Part shown: positions 1 through 9,415 of the stretch, in pieces
How positions within the stretch are numbered: the stretch's first letter is position 1
Layout: the number at the start of each line of letters is the position of its first letter
NCBI GenBank assembly: GCA_023663085.1
Contig: JAMPIB010000004.1
Location: 38,297-102,296, forward strand
DNA length: 64,000 nt
Source of the DNA: Ruminococcus sp.
Lineage (GTDB): Bacteria; Bacillota; Clostridia; Lachnospirales; Lachnospiraceae
Reading direction: 5' to 3'
Position numbers and translations under genes: made by a program
The notes under the pieces: generated by a model
Told to the model about the DNA's origin: nothing
What the model saw: the letters and a program-made list of their open reading frames with translations, nothing else
Databases searched by the model: none

Positions 1-864
1 AAAAGACCTACGAAATTCTCCAAAGAGCATCTTCGTACTCTGGAGATCATTTTTGAACATTATGGAAGACTGCTGTCAACATCGCTTCCTGTATATCTGA
101 GGAAGAGCGTACAGGTGGAAGTGACGAGTTCTGAAACAGTAATTTTCTCGGAATTCAGTAACGCACTCTCCAATCCACTGATCCTGGGGATCGTTAATTT
201 TCAGCCGCTTGGCGGAATGATTCTCGTGGAACTGGCATCCAATCTGGGATTTGCCATGATCGACAGAATGTTGGGCGGGCAGGGATTGCCGCTTGAAAAG
301 AACAGGGATTTTTCAGAGATAGAAATGACTATCGTTGAAAAAATGTTAGTGGTCTGTATGCAGCTTATGCGGGAACCATGGAGAAATGTAGTAGATATCA
401 ATCCGGTATTGGAAAGGATTGAAACGAACTCCCAGTTTGCACAGATCATTGCACCGAATGATATGGTGGCCATTGTCACGCTGGATATCAAGATCGGTGA
501 TGTAGAAGGTTTGATGAATATCTGTCTGCCGTTCTTTACGTTAGAGAGCGTAATGGATAAGTTGAATACCAAGTTCTGGTATGCCAACATGCAGGAACAG
601 GATGAAGAAGAGTACGATGAATATATTGAGGCGCTGCTGCGCAGGGTGAATGTTCCTGTCAAGGCGGTGCTTGGAAAGAGCAAAATATCAGTCACTGATT
701 TCGTCAACTTACAGCGAGGCGATATCATACGATTAGATACCAATGTAGATAATGATTTGAATGTCTATGTTGGAAATATAAAAAAATTTACCGCATTACC
801 CGGCTCCAACAAGGATCGGTATGCTGTTAGAGTAACGTCGGTATTTAGAGAGGGGGAAGAATAG
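1..864 (+). CDS. fliM: Flagellar motor switch protein FliM (5' end outside window)
   Basis: FliM is the middle protein of the C-ring switch; it binds phospho-CheY and FliG and sets rotation direction. The reading frame is open from the first base (KRPTKFSKEHLRTLEIIFEH...), so the 287 visible residues are a 5'-truncated gene lacking roughly 45 residues, including the EIDALL CheY-binding peptide. A CheC-like middle domain is followed by a C-terminal SpoA (FliN-like) domain near VPVKAVLGKSKISVTDFVNL. A GTG at 115 could be mistaken for the start, but upstream codons clearly belong to the family. fliY begins 4 nt after the stop. Identity is firm from sequence and gene order. Confidence 0.96.
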   Translation, partial: KRPTKFSKEHLRTLEIIFEHYGRLLSTSLPVYLRKSVQVEVTSSETVIFSEFSNALSNPLILGIVNFQPLGGMILVELASNLGFAMIDRMLGGQGLPLEKNRDFSEIEMTIVEKMLVVCMQLMREPWRNVVDINPVLERIETNSQFAQIIAPNDMVAIVTLDIKIGDVEGLMNICLPFFTLESVMDKLNTKFWYANMQEQDEEEYDEYIEALLRRVNVPVKAVLGKSKISVTDFVNLQRGDIIRLDTNVDNDLNVYVGNIKKFTALPGSNKDRYAVRVTSVFREGEE

Positions 865-868
865 GAGC

Positions 869-2107
869 ATGGACGGAGGAATGTTATCACAGGATGAAAT
901 AAATGCCCTGCTTAACGGCGGAGGAGATTCTGACAGCGGCGCTGATACTCCGGCGGACGCATCAGCGGATATCGACGAGAGTCTGGTAACTGAGATCGAG
1001 CGTGACGCCATTGGTGAAGTTGCCAATATCAGTATGGGATCTTCGGCGACAACATTGTATTCTCTTGTTAATCGAAAAGTAAATATTACCACGCCGGTCG
1101 TAACACTGGCCCGCTGGGAAAATGTACTGACGGAATATGAGAGACCATGCGTATTTATTCAGATCAAATATACGACCGGTCTGGATGGATCGAATATCTT
1201 GATTTTAAAGGAACATGATGTTAAAGTTATTACTGACCTGATGATGGGTGGTGATGGAAGTAATACGGACGGAGAACTGGGAGAACTGCATTTGAGTGCG
1301 ATCTCCGAGGCGATGAACCAGATGATGGGGTCTTCGGCAACATCTCTTTCCACGATGCTTGAGAAGATGATAGATATCTCGCCTCCGGAGGCCAGTCTGG
1401 TTGATTTGACAGAGTATAAATCGGGCAGCGATATAGCACCATTTCTGGGCGGAACGTTTGTAAGGATCATGTTCCATTTGCAGATTGATGATCTGGTAGA
1501 CTCAACGATCATGCAATTATATCCGATAGATTTTGCAAAAGAGGTTTGCAGTACATTCCTGGGATCGCAGAGCGATTCGGGCGAACCGGAACCGGCCCCC
1601 GCACCACAGGCTGCCGCACCGGCTCCTGCACCTGCACCACAGGCAGCGCCCGCACAGGCCGCACCGCAGATGGATATGAGTCAGATGCAGGGTATGCCGC
1701 AAATGCAGATGCCACAGATGCAGATGCCGCAGATGGATATGAGCCAGATGCAGATGATGCCTCAGATGCAAATGATGCCACAGATGCAGATGATGCCGCA
1801 GATGCAGCCTAATATGAGTATCCAGCCGGCACAGTTCCAGAACTTTATGGGCGATTTCAATCCGAATCAGCCACAGGAGAACATCGAACTGATCAAAGAT
1901 GTACCGTTGGAAGTTACGGTAGAACTTGGTCGGACTTCAAAATCCATTTCAGATATTTTGGACTTTGCACCCGGCACGATCATTGAACTTGACAAGATCG
2001 CGGGTGAACCGATAGATGTACTTGTAAACGGTAAATTCGTAGCCAAGGGCGAAGTCGTAGTCATCGAAGAAAGCTTTGGTGTCAGAGTAACGGAAATTAT
2101 AAAGTAG
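869..2107 (+). CDS. fliY: Flagellar motor switch phosphatase FliY
   Basis: FliY is the Gram-positive switch protein that combines a CheY-P phosphatase with a FliN-type SpoA domain. Residues 5-16 (MLSQDEINALLN) form the FliM-like CheY-binding peptide. Two CheC-type active sites are visible, each ExxN followed 23 residues later by P: EVANISMG...P and EAMNQMMG...P. This suggests catalytic competence. Residues about 235-310 are a low-complexity A/P then M/Q-rich linker with repeated PQMQM units. The C-terminal SpoA domain starts near IELIKDVPLEVTVELG. It is 412 residues long, slightly longer than usual because of the linker. It sits between fliM and cheY as expected. Confidence 0.95.
   Translation: MDGGMLSQDEINALLNGGGDSDSGADTPADASADIDESLVTEIERDAIGEVANISMGSSATTLYSLVNRKVNITTPVVTLARWENVLTEYERPCVFIQIKYTTGLDGSNILILKEHDVKVITDLMMGGDGSNTDGELGELHLSAISEAMNQMMGSSATSLSTMLEKMIDISPPEASLVDLTEYKSGSDIAPFLGGTFVRIMFHLQIDDLVDSTIMQLYPIDFAKEVCSTFLGSQSDSGEPEPAPAPQAAAPAPAPAPQAAPAQAAPQMDMSQMQGMPQMQMPQMQMPQMDMSQMQMMPQMQMMPQMQMMPQMQPNMSIQPAQFQNFMGDFNPNQPQENIELIKDVPLEVTVELGRTSKSISDILDFAPGTIIELDKIAGEPIDVLVNGKFVAKGEVVVIEESFGVRVTEIIK
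1669..1815 (+). repeat. Tandem M/Q-codon repeat inside fliY
   Basis: The DNA is a degenerate tandem array of CAGATGCAGATG(CCN) units encoding MPQMQM-like repeats between the phosphatase and SpoA domains. The reading frame stays open throughout. It is a flexible linker likely to vary in copy number between strains. Confidence 0.85.
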
Positions 2108-2145
2108 TATAGGATTAAAATAATATGTAATAGGAGAAGAAGAGA

Positions 2146-2508
2146 ATGGCAAAGAATATTTTAGTATGTGATGATGCAGCATTCATGCGTATGATGATCA
2201 AGGATATCCTGACAAAGAACGGATATAACGTTGCTGGCGAGGCTGAAAATGGTGCGAAAGCTGTTGAAAAATATAACGAGCTGAAACCCGACCTCGTACT
2301 TATGGATATCACAATGCCTGAAATGGATGGTATCCAGGCACTTAAGAAGATCAAAGAGGGTGATCCGGGCGCTATGGTCATCATGTGTTCTGCTATGGGA
2401 CAGCAGGCGATGGTTATCGAGTCTATCCAGTCCGGTGCTAAAGACTTTATTGTAAAGCCGTTCCAGGCGGATCGTGTATTGGAAGCTGTTAAGAAAGTAG
2501 TGGGTTAA
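2146..2508 (+). CDS. cheY: Chemotaxis response regulator CheY
   Basis: This 120-residue single-domain receiver carries the chemotaxis signal from CheA to the switch proteins FliM/FliY. The acidic pair D9-D10, phosphoacceptor D54 (VLMDITMPEMDG), S82 and K104 (VKPF) are all present. There is no output domain. The start is supported by AGGAGAAGAGA upstream. It lies directly after its phosphatase fliY and before fliO, the usual order in Clostridia. Confidence 0.95.
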   Translation: MAKNILVCDDAAFMRMMIKDILTKNGYNVAGEAENGAKAVEKYNELKPDLVLMDITMPEMDGIQALKKIKEGDPGAMVIMCSAMGQQAMVIESIQSGAKDFIVKPFQADRVLEAVKKVVG

Positions 2509-2898
2509 ATGATACTGACTGTTTCAGACAGTACAAATTCCTATCTGCAGTTTGTGACTATACTTATTATATTTGTTTTCGTACTGGCGATCACTTATCT
2601 TACGACCAGATGGATCTCCGGATATCAGCGGAGTAAAAACGCAGGAACCAATCTGGAAGTGATAGAGTCTTTTCGGCTTGCGGATAATAAGTATATTCAG
2701 ATTATTCGTGTTGGGCAGAAATATTTGGCAGTTGCGCTGGGCAAGGATTCTGTTACAATGTTGACAGAGATTCCAGAGGAACAGCTTATACTGTCAAGCG
2801 GTGAGACGAATAAACAGTTAAGTTTTAAAGAATTATTTGAAAAAGTACAAAAGAAAACTTTGCTGGAAAAAGAAGATGACCGAAATAAGAGTGAGTAG
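2509..2898 (+). CDS. fliO: Flagellar biosynthesis protein FliO
   Basis: FliO is a small membrane protein that helps assemble the FliP-containing export gate. The 129-residue product has one membrane segment at about residues 13-34 (FVTILIIFVFVLAITYL) followed by a basic cytoplasmic part with the family-like NLEVIESFRLADNKYIQIIRVG. The ATG follows the cheY stop with no gap, so translation is probably coupled. The family is poorly conserved; the assignment relies on topology plus position before fliP. Confidence 0.88.
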   Translation: MILTVSDSTNSYLQFVTILIIFVFVLAITYLTTRWISGYQRSKNAGTNLEVIESFRLADNKYIQIIRVGQKYLAVALGKDSVTMLTEIPEEQLILSSGETNKQLSFKELFEKVQKKTLLEKEDDRNKSE

Positions 2899-2908
2899 GC
2901 GATAAAAG

Positions 2909-3802
2909 ATGAAAAAATATTTTTCCGGACATCATGTGAAAAAACTGATATGCCTGCTTTTCCTTGCAGGCATATTATTTACCGTTACATTTGCCCACGA
3001 GAAAGATATTGTTAATGCGACAGGCGGTCTTGACCATGTAGAGACTCACCTGACTGGGGATACAGAAGAAAGAACCAATATCAATGAACCCGGTGTTTCA
3101 GAATCCGAGGAAGATCTGCAGGAATTAAATATTGCGAATACCGTGACGGTCACATACAACGATGGTAATGGTACGTTAAACGGAGCACTCCGGATATTAC
3201 TTACCCTTACTCTTATTGCTATTGCACCGTCATTGATTATTATGTTAACCTCGTTTACGAGGATTATCATAGTACTGCATTTTACCAGAGCGGCGCTCAA
3301 TACGCAGACGGCTCCGCCGAACAATGTACTGATCGGGCTGGCGCTGTTTTTGACGTTTTTTATCATGCAGCCGACGATTTCCACCATCTATACGGAGGCA
3401 GTCGTGCCGTTCGAGGCGGGTGAACTGGATCAGGAAGAGGCATTTTATGCGGCCATTGAACCGATCAGGGAATTTATGTATCCGCATACACAGTTAAAGG
3501 ATGTCGGTCTTTTCTTAGAAGTCAGCCGTACAGACTGGGATGGGGAGAATCTGGATGATATTCCGTTCAGTGTGCTGGTGCCGAGTTTTATCATCAGTGA
3601 ATTGCGGACAGCCTTTATCATCGGATTTTTGATATATATTCCGTTTATCGTAATCGACATGGTAGTCGCCTCGACCCTGATGGCCATGGGTATGATGATG
3701 CTGCCGCCGACAACGATATCAATGCCCTTCAAGATTCTGTTATTCGTACTTGCGGATGGCTGGAATCTTGTGATCGGAGAACTTGTGAAGACGTTCTACT
3801 GA
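2909..3802 (+). CDS. fliP: Flagellar export gate protein FliP
   Basis: FliP is a core subunit of the FliPQR export gate. The 297-residue protein starts with a signal-like hydrophobic segment (LICLLFLAGILFTVTFA), then a non-conserved spacer. The conserved body follows from about residue 100: LTLIAIAPSLIIMLTSFTRI, QTAPPNNVLIGLALFLTFF and VLVPSFIISELRTAFIIGF. It ends with the typical LVIGELVKTFY. The extended N-terminus is common in Gram-positive FliP proteins. Confidence 0.96.
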   Translation: MKKYFSGHHVKKLICLLFLAGILFTVTFAHEKDIVNATGGLDHVETHLTGDTEERTNINEPGVSESEEDLQELNIANTVTVTYNDGNGTLNGALRILLTLTLIAIAPSLIIMLTSFTRIIIVLHFTRAALNTQTAPPNNVLIGLALFLTFFIMQPTISTIYTEAVVPFEAGELDQEEAFYAAIEPIREFMYPHTQLKDVGLFLEVSRTDWDGENLDDIPFSVLVPSFIISELRTAFIIGFLIYIPFIVIDMVVASTLMAMGMMMLPPTTISMPFKILLFVLADGWNLVIGELVKTFY

Positions 3803-3840
3803 CAGAGCAGGACGGATGAATGAGAATGGAGGAATTTTAG

Positions 3841-4110
3841 ATGACAATAGATGACGTGACTGCGGTTGCTTCGCAGGCTCTGTTTACGATCATCAAGTGT
3901 GCGGCGCCGGTTTTGCTTGTTTCTTTGTGTGTGGGCCTTATTGTCAGTATTTTTCAGACGGTAACTTCCATTCAGGAGCAGACGCTTACCTTTGTACCGA
4001 AAGTGCTGGCGATCTTTCTGACGATCATACTGCTTGGTCACTGGATGTTGAATAATATGGTAGAGTATATGATAACTCTGTGGGAGAATTTTAGCATATA
4101 TATAAGATGA
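3841..4110 (+). CDS. fliQ: Flagellar export gate protein FliQ
   Basis: This 89-residue protein has two transmembrane hairpin helices (ALFTIIKCAAPVLLVSLCVG and VLAIFLTIILLGHWMLNNM) separated by the conserved SIFQTVTSIQEQTLTFVPK loop that marks FliQ. It forms the export gate with FliP and FliR. A GGAGG lies 8 nt before the ATG. Length and order are standard. Confidence 0.95.
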   Translation: MTIDDVTAVASQALFTIIKCAAPVLLVSLCVGLIVSIFQTVTSIQEQTLTFVPKVLAIFLTIILLGHWMLNNMVEYMITLWENFSIYIR

Positions 4111-4161
4111 TTGTTGATCGTCAGACAATTATCAATCAACTGATAATATTGGAGCATTGAC

Positions 4162-4941
4162 ATGATAGATATTTCTTTTTCTTATGCAGATTTAGAGTTT
4201 TTTTTACTGATTCTGGTTCGCGTGAGCTGTTTTGTTTATATTGCTCCTTTTTTTGGGATGAGTAATACACCGAACAGGGTTAAGGTAGGGCTTTCTGTTT
4301 TCCTGGCCTATCTGCTGTTTGCCTGTCTCGATCATACGGAGGTTGTTTATGATTCGGTGCTGGGATATGCGCTGATCGTCATGAAAGAAGCGGTGACGGG
4401 GCTTCTGATCGGCTGGGGAGCACAGCTTTGTATGACGGTAGCTTCTTTTGCCGGCAGTATAGCGGATATGGAAGTCGGTCTTTCCATGGTCAATCTGATG
4501 GATCCTCTGACAAGACAGAATGCAACGTTCAGCGGTGTATTTTATCAATATATGTTTTCTTTGTTTTTAATTATTACCGGTATGTATCAGTATTTATTAA
4601 GAGCGTTGATCGATACGTTTACTCTGATACCGGTGGGTGGAGCTGTTTTTAACATGGATTCGCTGCTTACCTCGGCGATCCAGTTTATGAGTGATTATCT
4701 CATTATCGGCTTTCGTATATGTCTGCCGATTTTCTGTGTTATATTATTACTGAACTGCGTTTTGGGAATACTGGCCAAAGTCGCGCCGCAGATGAACATG
4801 TTTGCAGTAGGTTTGCAGCTTAAAGTGCTGGTGGGGCTTAGTGTAATGTTTCTGACAGTGCGGATGCTTCCGGGCGCGGCGGATTTTATCTTTAAGGAAA
4901 TGAAGTCGGTCATTGCATCTTTTGTGGAGGGGATGATATAA
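4162..4941 (+). CDS. fliR: Flagellar export gate protein FliR
   Basis: FliR completes the FliPQR gate. The 259-residue protein is mostly membrane helices, with family features FFLILVRVSCFVYIAPFFG near the start and LLNCVLGILAKVAPQMNMFAVG near residue 200. The start is preceded by TTGGAG. flhB begins 1 nt after the stop, so the two are probably translationally coupled. Confidence 0.95.
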   Translation: MIDISFSYADLEFFLLILVRVSCFVYIAPFFGMSNTPNRVKVGLSVFLAYLLFACLDHTEVVYDSVLGYALIVMKEAVTGLLIGWGAQLCMTVASFAGSIADMEVGLSMVNLMDPLTRQNATFSGVFYQYMFSLFLIITGMYQYLLRALIDTFTLIPVGGAVFNMDSLLTSAIQFMSDYLIIGFRICLPIFCVILLLNCVLGILAKVAPQMNMFAVGLQLKVLVGLSVMFLTVRMLPGAADFIFKEMKSVIASFVEGMI

Positions 4942-4942
4942 G

Positions 4943-6055
4943 ATGCTCTTAGAATATGATCTCCAGTTTTTTGCAAAGGATGGGCCCGGCGGTGAGAAGA
5001 CCGAGGAGCCTACCGCCAAGAAACTCCAGGATGCCAGAAAAGAAGGACAGGTTGCCAAGAGTAAGGAGATCACCAACGCTTTTGAACTTTTGACACTGTT
5101 TCTGGTACTGAAATACTGGACATCCTTTCTGGGCGATTCCTTTGTGGGAATATTCCGTAATATCTATACGCAGATACCGGAATATATCAAACTTTATGAT
5201 GGGTACCTGCAGAATACAACATTCCGGACAATTTTTATCCGCGTTATGGTGAGGCTGCTCATTATGATCGGGCCGGTGCTGCTTTTGGGTTTTCTGGTGG
5301 CTTTTATCTGTGATGTGGTACAGGTTAAGTGGAGACCGACAGGCAAGCCGCTGCAGCCGAAGTTTAATAAACTCAATCCGGTCAATGGATTTAAGAGAAT
5401 TTTTTCAGTCAATTCCTTAATGGAACTGGTAAAATCGTTATTGAAAATAGGAGTTATCGTATATGCGGTCTATTCTTATCTGAGAAAGAATATGCCCAGT
5501 ATTTATCTGCTGTACGGCCTTTCTCTGAATGAAGCCATTTTAGAGATTGGTAATCTGGTCATCAATCTGGGGTTCCGCATCGCGATTTTCTATATGCTGG
5601 TTGCGATCATCGACTATGTCTATCAGAAGATAAAGTTCAAGAATGACATGAAGATGACCAAGCAGGAAGTCAAGGATGAATATAAGAACCAGGAAGGTGA
5701 TCCGCAGATCAAGGGCAAGCAGAGACAGCGTATGCAGGAGGCGTCCAGAAGACGTATGATGCAGCAGCTGCCGGAGGCGGATGTCGTCATTACCAACCCG
5801 ACGCATTATGCGGTGGCTATTAAATACGACCCGGAGAAGTATGACGCACCTTATGTAGTGGCCAAAGGCGTGGATTATCTGGCACAGAGGATCAAGGACA
5901 GAGCCAGAGAGCACCACATTGAAATAGTAGAGAACAAACCGCTTGCCAGAATGCTTTATGCCAATGTGGAAGTCGGCAGCGTAGTACCGCCGGAGCTCTA
6001 TCAGGCGGTTGCGGAAGTACTTGCTTTCGTATATCATTTACAGGGGAAAGTATAG
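4943..6055 (+). CDS. flhB: Flagellar export switch protein FlhB
   Basis: FlhB controls the export switch from rod/hook to filament substrates. The N-terminus has the typical GGEKTEEPTAKKLQDARKEG. Four membrane helices follow to about residue 235, then the cytoplasmic autocleavage domain with N285-P286-T287-H288, the self-cleaving motif, intact. It is 370 residues, normal length. The last codons and stop lie inside a 20-bp tandem duplication that extends into the gap before flhA. Confidence 0.96.
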   Translation: MLLEYDLQFFAKDGPGGEKTEEPTAKKLQDARKEGQVAKSKEITNAFELLTLFLVLKYWTSFLGDSFVGIFRNIYTQIPEYIKLYDGYLQNTTFRTIFIRVMVRLLIMIGPVLLLGFLVAFICDVVQVKWRPTGKPLQPKFNKLNPVNGFKRIFSVNSLMELVKSLLKIGVIVYAVYSYLRKNMPSIYLLYGLSLNEAILEIGNLVINLGFRIAIFYMLVAIIDYVYQKIKFKNDMKMTKQEVKDEYKNQEGDPQIKGKQRQRMQEASRRRMMQQLPEADVVITNPTHYAVAIKYDPEKYDAPYVVAKGVDYLAQRIKDRAREHHIEIVENKPLARMLYANVEVGSVVPPELYQAVAEVLAFVYHLQGKV

Positions 6056-6090
6056 AAATATAAGGGAAAGTATAGAAATATAAGGGAAAG
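6044..6090 (+). repeat. 20-bp tandem duplication spanning the flhB stop codon
   Basis: The unit GGGAAAGTATAGAAATATAA occurs twice head to tail (6044-6063 and 6064-6083), followed by a partial third copy (GGGAAAG). The first copy contains the flhB stop TAG. The partial copy forms the start of the flhA ribosome binding site GGGAAAGGAGG. It looks like a recent slippage duplication. Confidence 0.9.
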
Positions 6091-6101
6091 GAGGAGACGA
6101 T

Positions 6102-8144
6102 ATGGGAAGTTTAAAGAAAGCGGATGTCGGTGTGGCAGCATATCTGCTGGCGGCATTCATCATGCTTATCATTCCCATCTCTTCGCAGCTTCTGGATGTG
6201 CTTCTGGCCTGCAATATCGCGGTGGCCTTTACCATCATGTTCGGCTGTATGTTTGCCAATGAAGTACTGAAGATGTCCTATTTCCCGACGATCCTGCTGT
6301 TTACCACGGTATTCAGGATCGCCCTTAACGTGTCCTCTACAAGACTTATTTTGACGACCGGCGATCCGGGTAATGTTGTCGAGACTTTCGGCCAGTATGT
6401 AGGCGGCGGTGATATCATCGTCGGCTGTATCGTATTTATCATTCTGATCATCATCCAGTTTATGATAATCAACAAAGGTTCTGAACGTGTGGCTGAGGTA
6501 ACGGCGAGATTTACGCTGGATGCCATGCCCGGTAAGCAGATGGCGATTGATGCCGATTTGAATACGGGCGCCATTACGGATGCAGAAGCCAAGCAGCGCC
6601 GTGATAAGATTCAGGAAGAATCCAGTTTCTTCGGTTCCATGGATGGTGCCGTTAAGTATGTAAAAGGAGATGCGACGGCAGGTCTTCTGATCACGGCGAT
6701 CAATATCATCGGCGGTATCGCCATGGGTGTGCTGCGGCAGGGACTGGAACTGAATGACGCGCTGAATAAATTTACGATATTAACGATAGGTGATGGTCTG
6801 GTAAGCCAGATACCTTCGCTGCTTATCTCTCTTTCCACCGGTATTCTGGTCACCAAGGGTTCCAAGGATGCGGATTTTGGTACCGTACTGCTCAGTCAGT
6901 TGTTCGGTGTGCCGAAAGTCCTTTATCTGGTGGGCGCCGTGCTTATTCTGCTCGGTGTGGCCACGCCGTTAAATCCCATTATCTTCATCGGTCTGGGACT
7001 GGCCTTTGTCGTTGTCGGAAGAGTTATCGCGGGCACCATAGAAACGGCGGAGATCGAGAGAGAAGTGGATGTGGAAGAAGTGGAGGCGGAGGAGATCAGA
7101 CAGCATGAAAACGTTACTTCCCTGTTACAGGTCGATCCGATCGAACTGGAGTTTGGTTACGGTATCATCCCGCTGGCGGATGTGAATCAGGGCGGTGACT
7201 TGTTAGACCGTGTCGTAATGATCCGTAGGCAGATCGCTCTGGAACTTGGTACGGTCGTGCCTATCATCCGTCTGCGTGATAATATTCAGTTGAACCCGAA
7301 CCAGTATATCATTAAGATAAAAGGCGTGCAGGTAAGCGAAGGTGAGATTCTCTTCGACCATTATATGGCCATGAATCCGGGGTATGTAGAAGAAGAAATT
7401 ACGGGTATCCCGACGTTTGAGCCTTCTTTCCATCTGCCTGCCATCTGGATCACAGAAGGACAGAGGGAGCGTGCGGAGAGTATGGGCTATACGGTTGTCG
7501 ATCCGCCGTCCATCATCGCCACGCATCTGACGGAGATCATCAGGCAGTACATAGCGGAACTGCTGACCAGACAGGATGTACAGAACCTTGTCAACAATTT
7601 AAAAGAGTCCAATCCGTCTCTGGTGGAGGAACTTGTGCCGAAGCTGCTTGGACTTGGCGAGATACAGAAAGTATTACAGAATCTCTTAAGCGAAGGTATT
7701 TCCATAAGAGACCTGCTTACCATATTTGAAACACTGGCGGATTATGCGCAGTCCACGAGAGATACGGATATTCTGACGGAGTATGTCAGACAGAGTCTCA
7801 AACGTGCGATCTCCAACAAATTTTTCCCGTCTAATGAGACGACCAGCGTCGTGACGCTCGATCCGAAGCTGGAGCAGGAGATCATGGGCAGCGTGAAGCA
7901 GACAGAACAGGGCGCTTATCTGACGCTCGATCCGGCCAAGACCAAAGCTATCATGGATTCGGTCGGTACGGAGACCAAGAAACTGGAAGATCTGGGCAAG
8001 ATCCCGATCGTTATCACTTCGCCGATCGTCCGTGCTTACTTTAAGAAACTGACAGAAGATTATTTCCGTGATCTGGTGGTTGTATCTTATAATGAAGTGG
8101 AATCCAATATTGAATTACAGTCTGTTGGGATGGTGACAGCATAA
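6102..8144 (+). CDS. flhA: Flagellar export apparatus protein FlhA
   Basis: FlhA is the large export-gate protein whose cytoplasmic ring receives substrate-chaperone complexes. The 680-residue product has eight predicted membrane helices in its first ~310 residues. These include the conserved loop LTTGDPGNVVETFGQYV...GSERVAEVTARFTLDAMPGKQ and VSQIPSLLISLSTGILVTK. The soluble C-terminal domain (about 340-680) contains DPIELEFGYGIIPLAD. GGGAAAGGAGG precedes the ATG. The stop overlaps flhF by one base (TAATG). Confidence 0.97.
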   Translation: MGSLKKADVGVAAYLLAAFIMLIIPISSQLLDVLLACNIAVAFTIMFGCMFANEVLKMSYFPTILLFTTVFRIALNVSSTRLILTTGDPGNVVETFGQYVGGGDIIVGCIVFIILIIIQFMIINKGSERVAEVTARFTLDAMPGKQMAIDADLNTGAITDAEAKQRRDKIQEESSFFGSMDGAVKYVKGDATAGLLITAINIIGGIAMGVLRQGLELNDALNKFTILTIGDGLVSQIPSLLISLSTGILVTKGSKDADFGTVLLSQLFGVPKVLYLVGAVLILLGVATPLNPIIFIGLGLAFVVVGRVIAGTIETAEIEREVDVEEVEAEEIRQHENVTSLLQVDPIELEFGYGIIPLADVNQGGDLLDRVVMIRRQIALELGTVVPIIRLRDNIQLNPNQYIIKIKGVQVSEGEILFDHYMAMNPGYVEEEITGIPTFEPSFHLPAIWITEGQRERAESMGYTVVDPPSIIATHLTEIIRQYIAELLTRQDVQNLVNNLKESNPSLVEELVPKLLGLGEIQKVLQNLLSEGISIRDLLTIFETLADYAQSTRDTDILTEYVRQSLKRAISNKFFPSNETTSVVTLDPKLEQEIMGSVKQTEQGAYLTLDPAKTKAIMDSVGTETKKLEDLGKIPIVITSPIVRAYFKKLTEDYFRDLVVVSYNEVESNIELQSVGMVTA

Positions 8145-9403
8145 TGATAATCAAAAAATTTTTGGGAAAAACTGAAGCCGAGGCAATCGAAAATGCCAAG
8201 AAAGAACTGGGCGCCAATGTCGTTGTCATGAATGTAAGAAACGCCAAGCGCAAAGGTCTGTTTGATTTCTTAAAGCCGCAGATGGTAGAAGTTACGGTCG
8301 CTCTCGAAGAGGAGGCTCCGGTCAGTGAAGATCCGGTCTCCGCAGATGTAAAGGCCGCGGTCTCGGCCATCAATGACGTGGTCGTTTCCAGCATCAATAA
8401 CGCGCAGGCGGCGCAGCCGGAGCCCAGACAGTCTGCGGGACTTTTGGGCGGACAGGAAGAGTTTGCCGCTAAGGGCGGATTTGATAAGAAAGAAAACAAT
8501 GCCATCGAAGAGCGGCTGGACAGTTTACAGTCTCTGTTAGAGCAACAGCTCCAGAAACCCGAAGAGGAGAAAAAAGAAGAGGAAAAGAGGGAAGAACCGG
8601 TCAGCGAGACAGATAAGTTCATGAAACTGCTGCATTCCACAATGATCGAGAATGAAGTGGATGAAACGTATGCCGGACAGATCATCGAAGAGATAGAGAA
8701 GATCAACAAACCCAACAGTCCCTTTGATTTTGCCCTTGCCAATACCTATCAGAAAATGATACTGAAATTCGGCAAGCCTGTCGGTATCACACCATCGGAA
8801 AAAGGTGTCAAAGTAATCTTTTTCGTAGGGCCTACGGGTGTCGGTAAGACCACGACCATAGCCAAGATCGCCTCCAGATTCCAGGTGGATGATAAGAAGA
8901 AAGTGGCGCTTTTAACGGCGGATACCTATCGTATCGCGGCGGCGGAGCAGCTCCGTACCTATGCCAATATACTGGAAGTGCCTTTCCGTATCGTTTATGC
9001 GATAGAAGAAGTAGAGCAGGCGCTGATCGATTTCAAGGATTATGACTATATCCTGGTGGATACGGCGGGACATTCCTATCAGAATACGGCGCAGAAGGAA
9101 AATATGAGCCGTTTCATCCATTCGGTTGATGGTCTGGTGGAAAAAGAGGTATTTCTGGTCTTAAGCGCCACGACCAAATATAAGGACTTGATAAGCATCG
9201 CGGATGCCTATAAAGAGATGGCTGACTATAAGCTGATCTTTACGAAACTGGATGAGACGACGACACTCGGAAATCTGCTGAATCTGAAACTTTACACCGG
9301 CGCGCCGCTTTCTTATGTGACGCACGGGCAGAATGTACCGGATGATATCGAGAACTTTAATCCACAAAAGACGGTCAAGAGATTGCTTGGCGGAAAGAGC
9401 TAA
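8144..9403 (+). CDS. flhF: SRP-like GTPase FlhF (flagellar placement)
   Basis: FlhF is an SRP-family GTPase that sets flagellum number and position together with FlhG. The N-terminal region (1-100, MIIKKFLGKTEAEAIENAKK) and an acidic linker precede the NG domain. The P-loop GPTGVGKTT has K235 and T236; DTAGH is the G3 motif and TKLDE the G4 motif. It is 419 residues. It overlaps flhA by 1 nt and is followed closely by flhG. Confidence 0.95.
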   Translation: MIIKKFLGKTEAEAIENAKKELGANVVVMNVRNAKRKGLFDFLKPQMVEVTVALEEEAPVSEDPVSADVKAAVSAINDVVVSSINNAQAAQPEPRQSAGLLGGQEEFAAKGGFDKKENNAIEERLDSLQSLLEQQLQKPEEEKKEEEKREEPVSETDKFMKLLHSTMIENEVDETYAGQIIEEIEKINKPNSPFDFALANTYQKMILKFGKPVGITPSEKGVKVIFFVGPTGVGKTTTIAKIASRFQVDDKKKVALLTADTYRIAAAEQLRTYANILEVPFRIVYAIEEVEQALIDFKDYDYILVDTAGHSYQNTAQKENMSRFIHSVDGLVEKEVFLVLSATTKYKDLISIADAYKEMADYKLIFTKLDETTTLGNLLNLKLYTGAPLSYVTHGQNVPDDIENFNPQKTVKRLLGGKS

Positions 9404-9415
9404 GGAGGACAGGAA

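Noticed and set aside
1509-1812. Long open frames on both strands over the fliY linker
   Set aside because: They are shadows of the CAGATG tandem repeat, which is free of stops in several frames; fliY itself is clear.
1669-1815. CRISPR-like array
   Set aside because: The repeats are coding, in frame and without spacers; no CRISPR array was seen in the window.
8041-8742. 233-codon frame on the - strand over flhA/flhF
   Set aside because: It lies opposite two firm genes, its translation is Ser-rich low complexity, and it has no family features.
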